Source: Candidatus Parabeggiatoa sp. nov. 2 (GTDB taxonomy: Bacteria > Pseudomonadota > Gammaproteobacteria > Beggiatoales > Beggiatoaceae). Taken from it: a stretch of DNA of 35,558 bases. The translations under genes and the position numbers were made by a program. Under the pieces are notes generated by a model, which saw nothing but the letters and a program-made list of their open reading frames with translations, did not search any database and had not been told where the DNA came from. Positions 26,504 to 34,110 of the stretch are shown one piece after another. Position 1 is the first letter of the stretch; each line of letters starts with the position of its first letter. The stretch lies in assembly GCA_002085445.1 (NCBI GenBank), contig NBMI01000179.1, positions 1 through 35,558 on the forward strand. Direction: 5' to 3'.

Positions 26504-27466
26504 TCAATATTTGACCGTAATCTTATTAGTAGGAAACCGTTTAGCCAATAAAGCAATTAATATTGACTTGGGTGGACATACCGGAGACCTAATCATATCC
26601 TGAAAACTCGGAGGTGATTCTGACGGGTTGTTGCTACTTGGACTGATAAGCCCAGCATATAAACATCCGTTTCCGATTTCAACTATTCCGGCCAGATTTT
26701 TATCATCCGCATCACGATAAGAAAAACATAAAACATTGACTTCAGAAGTTCTTGCCCAAACCTGACGATAATTGATACTCGGCCCTTGGTGGGGTTTTCC
26801 CAATATCGCATCTTCAAAAGCCATTGGTATCGTGGATCGTTTTCGTTGATTACCGCCCGCTGTACTGGAAGTCATAACTTCAACAATGCAAGGAGAGCCA
26901 ATTGGGAACTCCTCAACATAATGACAACCATCAATGCAAGTCACTGAATAACCTGCCTTTTTAATGACTGGCTCCAATTTTTTCCACTTTTGATGTGTGA
27001 TATCCTCTATCTCGTCGTATCTCACACGTTCCAATGGCATGAGAATGTAGTCAAAAGTATAATCAAACGCTTTAGTCTGTTGGTTATGCTTCACTCTCAT
27101 TTCAGGCCAAACACCAATCGTTTGCCCTTTGGTATAGCCTGACTTTTGTAATAGAAGGGATTCAACAAAAGGTTTCTGTCGTTCCCGATTGCCGATCAGC
27201 ACCAATAAACGTCTTGGGCAAATAATCCAAGGTTGTTCACCTTTTCGTAATTGCAGTGAACAAACGCCGGAAGGAATGATCTCACGCCCAAGAAAATATG
27301 ACTTGAGCGCAGTATTTTTTGAGAGATCAATATGCGATAAGTTACGATTACCTCCCCCATCACATTCACCATCCATAAAAGGACACCACGCCGATGATCT
27401 ACACCGTTGCGCCTCTTCTGAATTATCAGTTATGGGGTAACCGAAAATTTCAAATAATCTTGACAT
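26504..27466 (-). CDS. NotI-family type II restriction endonuclease
   Basis: A 320-residue protein with the NotI-family layout. The N-terminal FEIFGYP is followed by four cysteines, Cys22, Cys28 (WCPFMDGEC), Cys35 and Cys69 (GVCSL), which match the Cys4 iron site of NotI. Then WIICPRR and a nuclease core ending in PCIVEVMTSSTAGGN, probably the acidic part of the PD-(D/E)xK site. The frame is intact at near family length. NotI itself cuts GCGGCCGC; the specificity of this member is unknown. It starts inside the 3' end of the methyltransferase gene (37-bp overlap), so the two formed one operon. The methyltransferase is broken, which makes an intact nuclease unexpected. Confidence 0.8.
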   Translation of the reverse strand: MSRLFEIFGYPITDNSEEAQRCRSSAWCPFMDGECDGGGNRNLSHIDLSKNTALKSYFLGREIIPSGVCSLQLRKGEQPWIICPRRLLVLIGNRERQKPFVESLLLQKSGYTKGQTIGVWPEMRVKHNQQTKAFDYTFDYILMPLERVRYDEIEDITHQKWKKLEPVIKKAGYSVTCIDGCHYVEEFPIGSPCIVEVMTSSTAGGNQRKRSTIPMAFEDAILGKPHQGPSINYRQVWARTSEVNVLCFSYRDADDKNLAGIVEIGNGCLYAGLISPSSNNPSESPPSFQDMIRSPVCPPKSILIALLAKRFPTNKITVKY

Positions 27467-28021
27467 AGTATCGTTTTGATTTCATGAGCTAGAATTTTGG
27501 CCATTGGCGGTGGCACCGAGTTAGCGACTTGTCGGTGTTGATCAAGAAAGCGAACCTTTCCAGAACGTCCACGAATAGGCCCTGTTAGAATATAGTTATC
27601 CGGAAAACCCTGAATCCTCATATATTCCCGTGGCGTTAAATATCTATCCTCTACCGGATGAAAAAATATTTCTTTCTCTTTCGCCTTTTGGTGAAGGAGA
27701 ACTTAGTCCTTTAATCGCCTCTCCAACCTTTAGGTAACGTGGCAAACTAAAAAAAGAAGTTTGTTGTTCATCTTGGCAATAAATAGGTTCAGGAAATTGA
27801 AATCGATTGGTGTTTTTTATAGCAATGATAAAAACTCGTTGTCTTAATTGAGGAACACCGTAATCAGCCGCATTAATCAATTGCCATTTTGGGACATAAT
27901 CAAGTTAATCAAGTGCTTCTAACTCGTTTAATAATTGCTTGAAAATCCCACCTCTTTGATCATTTTTATCTTTTGCACTTCCTCCAAACAGTAAATCAAG
28001 GTTGCCCGGCGATATTCCTAA
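27430..28021 (-). pseudogene. C5-cytosine DNA methyltransferase, multiply broken
   Basis: Conserved pieces are readable in order: NLDLLFGG (start of motif IV, but the catalytic PPCQGFS is missing and SAKDKNDQRGG follows), ELEALD, then YVPKWQLINAADYGVPQLRQRVFI (motif VIII), and RIQGFPD and RQVANSVPPPMAK (motifs IX-X). Lesions: no N-terminus or motif I; a 9-bp tandem duplication (27897-27905 and 27906-27914) that creates an in-frame TAA; a likely deletion between motifs IV and VIII; and a frameshift at an A6 run (27661-27666). The C-terminal 37 bp overlap the restriction gene. It would have protected the site cut by the NotI-like enzyme. Product cannot be active. Confidence 0.88.
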
Positions 28022-28056
28022 CAGTCTGTCATTTTAAAACAAACCCTGCTTGGAGT

Positions 28057-28165
28057 CCAAAGCTTCAGCTTTGGATGAGCCATTCCCACAACTCTGCCGC
28101 TTTCTAAAAAGTTTGGACGACTGATAACTGATCACTGAAAACTGATCACTGTTCACTGATAACTG
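28057..28165. repeat. CCAAAGC-TTCA-GCTTTGG palindrome and ACTGATA heptamers
   Basis: A perfect 7-bp-arm palindrome at 28057-28074, then seven 7-bp ACTGATA/ACTGATC/ACTGTTC units at 28117-28165 that touch the stop codon of the MscS gene. Confidence 0.8.
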
Positions 28166-28166
28166 A

Positions 28167-29537
28167 TTACGCACTTGTCATCATGTTCTGTAACTTATTT
28201 TTGCTTAAAACCTCGTCTAATTGGGACGGAATCAGTACGATATTCTGCTCTTGTTCAGCTTCCAGCGCTGGGATCGTCGTTGTTGGCATAATACCCGCTT
28301 GGTTCAGATGAACCCAGATGCTCTTCCAGACATTTTTCAAAACACGAAATTTGTGTTGATAATTTTCGGTTTTAAAAAATATCACATAAGTGGCTGTCCA
28401 ATCGCTGACGTTCTCAACTTGGATGTTTTCAAGCCAAATACGGGGCTTGACATCTTTCACAATGTCTTTTTCTACTGAGAGTACCGCATTCATGAGAATC
28501 TCTTCGACTTTGATAGGATCATGCTTTGGATCAAGAGGTACCCGACTCAGTAACCAATATTGATCATCAGGATAACTAAAGTTGTGGATGTCCGAAGTGG
28601 ATACCGTGCTATTGGGAATACTTAAAATATAGCCCTTTCTAGTTTCAATTTGAGTGACTCGCCAATTCATATTAACGACTTTGCCCTCATCAAAAGTGCC
28701 TATTTTTACCCAGTCACCGATGCGAAGAGAACGCTCAATATTAAGCGCAATGCCTGAGAAAATATTTGACAGATTCATTTGAACCGCTAAACCAACAATC
28801 ATGGCAACTACACCAGATGTTGCTAATAGACTGGTGATGGGGCGTTCAAACACAAAGCCAATGATGCCAAATAACGCCAACAGATAAATAAGCAGAGCCG
28901 TCAAAAAACGCATCAGGTTCGGAACGGTACGCCCCGTTTTTTTCTCTAATGGCAACCAGAAAAAACGTTCAACGGCTATATGGAGCAAAATAGCCGGTAT
29001 TAGCCACCACAACACATTAAATGCGGTTATGAAGGTTTCTATCGAAACGCTGTGGATATGTTCTCTCATCCAATGTATGACGACTATTTCAGTTGAGATA
29101 AGTAACATCACTGCGAAAATTGCCTGAAAAAACAAGATATATTTTAAACGGTTAACTTGATTGTCTTTAGAACTGACTAAAATCAGTAACAATGTCATCA
29201 CAGCACTGAATACCAAAAACACGACCACAAATTCAGAGCGAATGAGGGCATGATAAACATAAGCATTACTGCTCATCCAAATGTCGGCATTGAAAGTAGA
29301 GTATTCAACACGGTTTCCGGGCACGAGGTATTTAGGATTGCCTAACAGTTTCTTTTTGAGTCTCCCCGGAAAAAAGTCTATGGACTTAATAGTCCAGTTC
29401 TCTAAGGCACTCCGTTCTTGAATTTCTTCAATGTTATCTAATAAAGACGTTTTTTCCATCAAATCCATACCCAAAACATCTGTCGCATAACTGAGCCGGT
29501 TTTGATCTAAATCACGATGACGGAAACTGATGCCCAA
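28167..29537 (-). CDS. MscS-family channel, probably the C-terminal part of a broken fusion gene
   Basis: 456 residues from a TTG at 29537; the frame stays open to 29693. Transmembrane helices lie at about 100-118, 130-150, 167-185 and 208-232, then the MscS core: pore helix GVVAMIVGLAVQMNLSNIFSGI and beta domain RIGDWVKI..EGKVVNMNWRVTQIE. The cytoplasmic vestibule follows. MscS channels open under membrane tension or ligand. The upstream 49 codons (LNAVEPIQLG..YRLYRVKGHF) and the stretch after the TTG (LLGISFRHRDL, NADIWM) look like a beta-rich extracytoplasmic domain, resembling the ligand-binding region of cys-loop channels. There is no ATG at a sensible start, and the frame opens exactly where the binding-protein gene stops. 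Confidence 0.8.
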   Translation of the reverse strand: MGISFRHRDLDQNRLSYATDVLGMDLMEKTSLLDNIEEIQERSALENWTIKSIDFFPGRLKKKLLGNPKYLVPGNRVEYSTFNADIWMSSNAYVYHALIRSEFVVVFLVFSAVMTLLLILVSSKDNQVNRLKYILFFQAIFAVMLLISTEIVVIHWMREHIHSVSIETFITAFNVLWWLIPAILLHIAVERFFWLPLEKKTGRTVPNLMRFLTALLIYLLALFGIIGFVFERPITSLLATSGVVAMIVGLAVQMNLSNIFSGIALNIERSLRIGDWVKIGTFDEGKVVNMNWRVTQIETRKGYILSIPNSTVSTSDIHNFSYPDDQYWLLSRVPLDPKHDPIKVEEILMNAVLSVEKDIVKDVKPRIWLENIQVENVSDWTATYVIFFKTENYQHKFRVLKNVWKSIWVHLNQAGIMPTTTIPALEAEQEQNIVLIPSQLDEVLSKNKLQNMMTSA

Positions 29538-29688
29538 TAAATGCTGGTTTAAAAAAAACTGATGTTCTGATGCATGGATATTTCCGTTGAAATGGCCCTT
29601 AACTCGATAAAGTCGGTAGTTCTCTTTACCGATTTTTTCATCAATGATAGCGGTACCTAATTGAATAGGCTCGACGGCATTCAGAAAA

Positions 29689-31089
29689 TTAATCTACCCG
29701 ATAAGTGACCGTTTTAGGATTAAAATCGCTAATACTGTTTAATTGGATACCGGTATAGACGACATCAGTTTTATACAGAGACTGGTCGTCACTTAACAAA
29801 ATACGCCCTTCTTCAAGGGCCGAATCAAGAATATCACTTTCCTCATAACGACGAGGCCGGATTTGTAGTTGGTTAAAGGCGGAAATCAGGTGATTATTTT
29901 TGTAAACGCCCATCAACACAGATTTAAAGGCATCTCCATGTTCATCAAAAAAAATTAACCCACTGTTTCCTTCTACAGCCCGTTCAGGCGTGTTAAAGTA
30001 ATTGAAGAGAATATCGCGGATTTTTTGTCTATCGGCAACTAAGGTTTCTCGTTCGCCTTGAATCTCTGCTTGTTTTAGCGCTTCAATAAGCACAGTGGCT
30101 GCATCTACCGCCGAAAAGGCTTGCCACGGTAGTCGTTCTTCTTGAGACTGTTCTTGATAGCGTGCGTTAAAATAGTGGGCCCGCCTATTCGCTGTATCAA
30201 GAATGAAAGGAGTTGAAACATAGAGGCCATTGGTATAGTAGCCAGGGCTCAGTTTTTCTTTTTTATAATTCCAAAAACCTTCCGAAAAGCGTTTGCTGGC
30301 ATAAGAATCGGGGGCCATCAGAAGATTTTTGATACCAGCATCCCTGATTAACTTGACAAGTTTGACACCTTCAGGCGCGTAGGTTGCCATAAAAATGAGG
30401 CCCGCATCCGCTTTAGTCTGCAATTCACTCACAATTTGCGCCATTTGCGGTTCTAAATTGTTGTCAGACGATAACAACCACTTATATTTGATATCAATCT
30501 TCAATGCTTGTGAAGTTTTTTCAAACACACTGGCAAGATAAGCGCCATAAACTTCATCAGTATAAATGAGACTAACCCTCTGTTGCTGAAGAAAATGTTT
30601 GGCGTAATTGGCCAGAAAACGCGCCTGTAAATTGTCATTAAAAACGGTTCTAAAATACCAATCGTTATCCTGAGTGACTTCAATCTGAGTAGACACGGGG
30701 CTGACAGCAGGAATACCCTGTTTTTTATAGACTTCTTTTCCAGCCTTGATGGAACAAGCACTGCAATTATGTCCAATGACAGCGACAGCACGATCCTGTT
30801 CAACAATCTCTTGTGCCGCTTTGATGGCTTGGTTGACATCATTTTGATCATCAAAAACATCAAGGACGACTTTTTTCTGGTTTATTCCTCCTTGCTCATT
30901 GATGGTATTAAAGTATAACTGAAGCGCTTGAGCCATAGATTGACCGACTACCGCACTTTCACCTGACAGAGGGCCGACAAACGCAATATGGATGACTGCC
31001 TCATCTTCAGATAAATTTAACCCCCCCAAAATGAGAAGGGATAAAACAACCGCACTACTTAGTAGAACAATTTTATACTTGGTTCCCAT
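29689..31089 (-). CDS. Periplasmic ligand-binding protein (type I, branched-chain amino acid type), probably the N-terminal part of a channel fusion
   Basis: A 466-residue protein with a signal/membrane helix (7-24), then a full type I binding fold: HIAFVGPLSGESAVVGQSMAQAL, AVIGHNCSACSIKAG, IPAVSPVSTQIEVTQ, WYFRTVFND, LMAPDSYASKRF and VDAATVLIEALKQA. These bind amino acids or similar solutes. The last 35 residues (VVYTGIQLNSISDFNPKTVTYRVD) do not belong to the binding fold and read like the start of another domain; the frame then stops at 29689. The MscS-containing frame opens one codon later, so a deletion with a frameshift probably split one long gene. No ABC permease or ATPase lies nearby, which also argues against an ordinary transporter role. 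Confidence 0.82.
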   Translation of the reverse strand: MGTKYKIVLLSSAVVLSLLILGGLNLSEDEAVIHIAFVGPLSGESAVVGQSMAQALQLYFNTINEQGGINQKKVVLDVFDDQNDVNQAIKAAQEIVEQDRAVAVIGHNCSACSIKAGKEVYKKQGIPAVSPVSTQIEVTQDNDWYFRTVFNDNLQARFLANYAKHFLQQQRVSLIYTDEVYGAYLASVFEKTSQALKIDIKYKWLLSSDNNLEPQMAQIVSELQTKADAGLIFMATYAPEGVKLVKLIRDAGIKNLLMAPDSYASKRFSEGFWNYKKEKLSPGYYTNGLYVSTPFILDTANRRAHYFNARYQEQSQEERLPWQAFSAVDAATVLIEALKQAEIQGERETLVADRQKIRDILFNYFNTPERAVEGNSGLIFFDEHGDAFKSVLMGVYKNNHLISAFNQLQIRPRRYEESDILDSALEEGRILLSDDQSLYKTDVVYTGIQLNSISDFNPKTVTYRVD

Positions 31090-31118
31090 AATAGTAGATT
31101 CTCCGTATAAAATCTCTA

Positions 31119-31424
31119 GTTTGTAGTAGGCGCTTTAGCGCCTAAGTTAGTAGTAGGCGCTTTAGCGCCTAAGTTAGTAGTAGGCGCTTTAGCGCCTAAG
31201 TTAGTAGTAGGCGCTTTAGCACCTTGCGTTTGTAGTAGGCGCTTTAGCGCCTTGCGTTTGTAGTAGGTGCTTTAGCGCCTTGCGTTTGTAGTAGGCGCTT
31301 TAGCGCCTTGCGTTTGTAGTAGGTGCTTTAGCGCCTTGCGTTTGTAGTAGGCGCTTTAGCGCCTTGCGTTTGTAGTAGGCGCTTTAGCGCCTTGCGTTTG
31401 TAACAGGTGCTTTAGTGTCTGTAA
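31119..31424. repeat. Array of 11 TTTGTAGTA-GGCGC hairpin units
   Basis: Units 1-3 are 27 bp (GTTAGTAGTA flank, AA end); units 4-10 are 28 bp (CTTGC end); unit 11 is decayed. The stem is GGCGC-TTTA-GCGCC, with single-base variants GGTGC (G-U pairing kept) and GCACC. There are no spacers, so this is a tandem array and not a CRISPR. It lies in the leader of the binding-protein gene. Confidence 0.93.
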
Positions 31425-31504
31425 CAAAATAACTTGAACAAATTTTATCAATTTTATTAAAATTTGCTCTACAAAAATGACCAGGTTATTTTATGACAAA
31501 CCCT

Positions 31505-31621
31505 AGTGGCTAAAGCCACTACTACAAACGGCTTCGTGGCTAAAGCCACTACTACAAACGGTTTTGTGGCTAAAGCCACTACTACAAACGGTTTCGTGGC
31601 TAAAGCCACTACTACAAACGG
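31505..31621. repeat. Four 30-bp GTGGC hairpin units, inverted relative to the array upstream
   Basis: Unit GTGGC-TAAA-GCCAC, then TACTACAAACGG, and a short variable end (CTTC, TTTT, TTTC), exact 30-bp period. They are the reverse orientation of the units at 31119-31424 and end 11 nt before the ligA stop codon. An open frame over them (31506-31766) is a by-product of the 3n period. Confidence 0.92.
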
Positions 31622-31632
31622 CCTACTGGTGA

Positions 31633-33654
31633 TCACTGTTCCAACAACGCCATCAATCCCGCTTCATCAATCACTTTCACACCCAAAGCTTGGGCCTTGT
31701 CCAATTTACTGCCCGCTTTTTCTCCCGCCACCACACAAGAGGTTTTTTTGGAAACGCTACCGCTGACTTTCGCGCCTAACGCTTGCAAGCGTTTTTTAGC
31801 CTTATCACGAGTCATACTGCTCAAAGTGCCTGTTAAAACAAAGGTTTGGCCCGCTAACGATTGTTCTGTAGCAGCACTTGGCTGCTCCGTCGGCGCTGCC
31901 CAATGCACGCCTACCTCTTGTAAGCGTTGGATAACTTCACGATTATACGATTGTTGGAAAAAGGCTACAATGTGTTTGGCCGCAATGGGCCCAATATCGG
32001 GTATTTTTTGTAAGTCTTTTTCAGTGGCCGACATGAGTTTTTCTAAACTACCAAACTGTTGCGCGAGAAGGCCGGCCGTCGATTCGCCCACTTCGCGGAT
32101 GCCTAGCGCATAGAGAAAATGAGCTAAAGTAGTAGATTTGCTCTTTTCGATGGCCTTTATTATATTATTAGCCGACTTCTTGCCCATGCGTTCTAAGCCG
32201 GCCCATTGTTCCTTGCTTAAGGTGTAAATGTCGGCGACGCTTTTTACTAAATCACCCTCTATCAGTTGTTCAACCAGTTTATCGCCTAAGCCGTCAATAT
32301 CCATCGCTCGGCGCGAAGCAAAATGTTGTACTGCTTGCTTACGCTGCGCCGGACAAATTAAGCCTCCCGTACAACGTACCACCGCTTCGCCTTCTGCACG
32401 AGTGACATCAGAACCACAAACAGGACATTTATCAGGTAAAACAAAGGGTTGGCTACTATCAGGCCGTTTATCGGCAAGGACGCGCACTACTTCTGGTATC
32501 ACATCACCAGCGCGACGCAGAATTACAGTGTCTCCCACGCGCACATCTTTGCGGATAATTTCGTCTTGATTATGCAAGGTGGCATTGGTGACAGTGACAC
32601 CGCCAACATTGACAGGAGAAAGACGAGCCACTGGTGTCAGTGCTCCAGTGCGCCCAACTTGTACGTCGATGTCTAAGAGTTGGGTGAGCGCTTCTTGGGC
32701 CGGGAACTTATGGGCAATCGCCCAGCGAGGCGCGCGGGAAACAAAGCCTAGCTGTTCTTGTTGTTCAACGCGATTTATTTTATAGACTACGCCGTCAATG
32801 TCAAAGGGCAGGTTGTCGCGGTGTGCCAATATATCTTGGTAATAATCTAAACAACCTTGGACACCGTTGACAACTTGCATATAAACAGAAATCGGTAAGC
32901 CCCAGGTTTGCAAACGGTGCAAAATGTCGTGATGGCTGTTGGGTAATTGGGCACCTTCAACCACACCGACAGCATAACTTAAAAAAGTCAGTGGACGTCT
33001 GCCAGTCACACGAGAATCCAGTTGACGCAAACTTCCAGCGGCCGCATTGCGTGGATTGGCAAAGGTTTTTTCTCCTCGAGCCGTTTGTTGTTTATTTAAA
33101 TGATCAAAGCCCGCTTTGGGCATAAACACTTCGCCACGCACTTCTAACACGCGAGGAAAGTCGTCGCCGCGCAAACGCAACGGAATGGCCTTAATGGTTT
33201 TAACGTTTTGCGTTACCTCTTCACCGCGACTGCCATCGCCTCGTGTAGCGGCCTTTACCAGTAGGCCTTCTTCATAACGCAAACTCGCGGCGAGGCCATC
33301 CAGTTTTGGTTCAGCGACATATTCAATCTCCTGAACTCTTAAACGCTCTCGCACACGTTTTTCAAAATCGTGGACTTCGTCATCGTCAAATGCATTGTTC
33401 AAAGACAGCATGGGTACGGTATGAACCACTTCAGCAAACGCGCTTAATGGCGCAGCCCCGACACGTTGGGTGGGCGAATCGGGCCTCATCAGTTCGGGAT
33501 ATTGCGCTTCAAGGGCCTGTAATTCGCGCAATAAGCGATCATATTCACTATCGGGAATATGAGGATCATCTAGCACATAATAATAATAGTTGTGTTCATT
33601 CAGCGTGTCGCGTAGTTGAGCGGCTTGTAGTTCAATTTCTGTTGGAATTTTCAT
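31633..33654 (-). CDS. ligA: NAD-dependent DNA ligase
   Basis: A 673-residue replication and repair enzyme that seals nicks using NAD+. Domain Ia with YYVLDDPHIPDSEYDRL (NMN binding), the adenylated Lys117 in KLDG (117-120), RGEVFMP, an OB fold, and a Cys4 zinc finger (CPVCG..VRCTGGLICP) are visible. Helix-hairpin-helix repeats (KMGKKSANNI, IPDIGPIAAKHI) and a C-terminal BRCT domain (about 597-673) follow. Full length. The stop codon lies in a GAACAGTGATCA stretch of the heptamer type also found at the mltF stop. Upstream, a decayed duplicate of its 5' end lies at 33758-33823. Likely essential and intact. Confidence 0.98.
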   Translation of the reverse strand: MKIPTEIELQAAQLRDTLNEHNYYYYVLDDPHIPDSEYDRLLRELQALEAQYPELMRPDSPTQRVGAAPLSAFAEVVHTVPMLSLNNAFDDDEVHDFEKRVRERLRVQEIEYVAEPKLDGLAASLRYEEGLLVKAATRGDGSRGEEVTQNVKTIKAIPLRLRGDDFPRVLEVRGEVFMPKAGFDHLNKQQTARGEKTFANPRNAAAGSLRQLDSRVTGRRPLTFLSYAVGVVEGAQLPNSHHDILHRLQTWGLPISVYMQVVNGVQGCLDYYQDILAHRDNLPFDIDGVVYKINRVEQQEQLGFVSRAPRWAIAHKFPAQEALTQLLDIDVQVGRTGALTPVARLSPVNVGGVTVTNATLHNQDEIIRKDVRVGDTVILRRAGDVIPEVVRVLADKRPDSSQPFVLPDKCPVCGSDVTRAEGEAVVRCTGGLICPAQRKQAVQHFASRRAMDIDGLGDKLVEQLIEGDLVKSVADIYTLSKEQWAGLERMGKKSANNIIKAIEKSKSTTLAHFLYALGIREVGESTAGLLAQQFGSLEKLMSATEKDLQKIPDIGPIAAKHIVAFFQQSYNREVIQRLQEVGVHWAAPTEQPSAATEQSLAGQTFVLTGTLSSMTRDKAKKRLQALGAKVSGSVSKKTSCVVAGEKAGSKLDKAQALGVKVIDEAGLMALLEQ

Positions 33655-33823
33655 AGTTGTGTTGCTGATAAAATGCTTATGGAATAAATCCTTAGCATTA
33701 ATAGGTTAATAACCCTGATTTGTGGGCCATCAACTGGAATGAACCAGTACAGCTTATGAGTTGAGCAGCTTGTTGTTCAATTTATATTGGATTGGAATAG
33801 TTGTGTTGCTGAGAAAATGGTTA
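33614..33823. repeat. Degenerate duplication of the ligA 5' end
   Basis: 33614-33680 (ligA codons plus leader) matches 33758-33823 with scattered changes, for example TTGAGCGGCTTGTAGTTCAA against TTGAGCAGCTTGTTGTTCAA and AGTTGTGTTGCTGA in both. A second short duplication (TACTCCGC..ATTTTGTACTTT) is at about 33836 and 33940. No gene is seen in 33655-34110. Confidence 0.7.
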
Positions 33824-34048
33824 TTTATCGGATATATACTCCGCACGGGCACATTTTGTACTTTTGTGATTTTGATGGATAGCAAATTTTTTTCGACCCT
33901 ATTAACTTGACAGCATGGCCCTCAAAAGAGTCTTCTATACTCCGCAAATTTTGTACTTTCAGATTAAAACAGCGTGGCGCGTTGATAACGTATCAACTAA
34001 ATCCGTTATGATCGGAACATTTGATATTTGCGCTTTTTTTTCAGCCTG

Positions 34049-34089
34049 CCAAACTAAAGTTTGGACTCCAGCCAAAGCTGAAGCTTTGG
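34049..34089. repeat. CCAAAC-TAAA-GTTTGG and CCAAAGC-TGAA-GCTTTGG palindromes
   Basis: Two perfect palindromes (34049-34064 and 34072-34089) with different stems, separated by ACTCCAG, downstream of the broken cyclase. A third half-unit CCAGCCAAAC follows. Confidence 0.75.
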
Positions 34090-34110
34090 ACTCCAGCCAA
34101 ACTCTGCTTA

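Noticed and set aside
29689..31089. Ordinary amino-acid ABC transporter component
   Set aside because: No permease or ATPase genes are nearby, and the C-terminal tail leads into the MscS frame.
31119..31621. CRISPR array
   Set aside because: The 27-30 bp units are directly joined without unique spacers, and no cas gene is near.
31506..31766. 86-codon ORF starting in the hairpin repeats
   Set aside because: It is open only because of the 30-bp period and then runs antisense into ligA.
31697..33656. Several plus-strand ORFs over ligA
   Set aside because: They are shadows of a well-conserved minus-strand gene and have no protein-like motifs.
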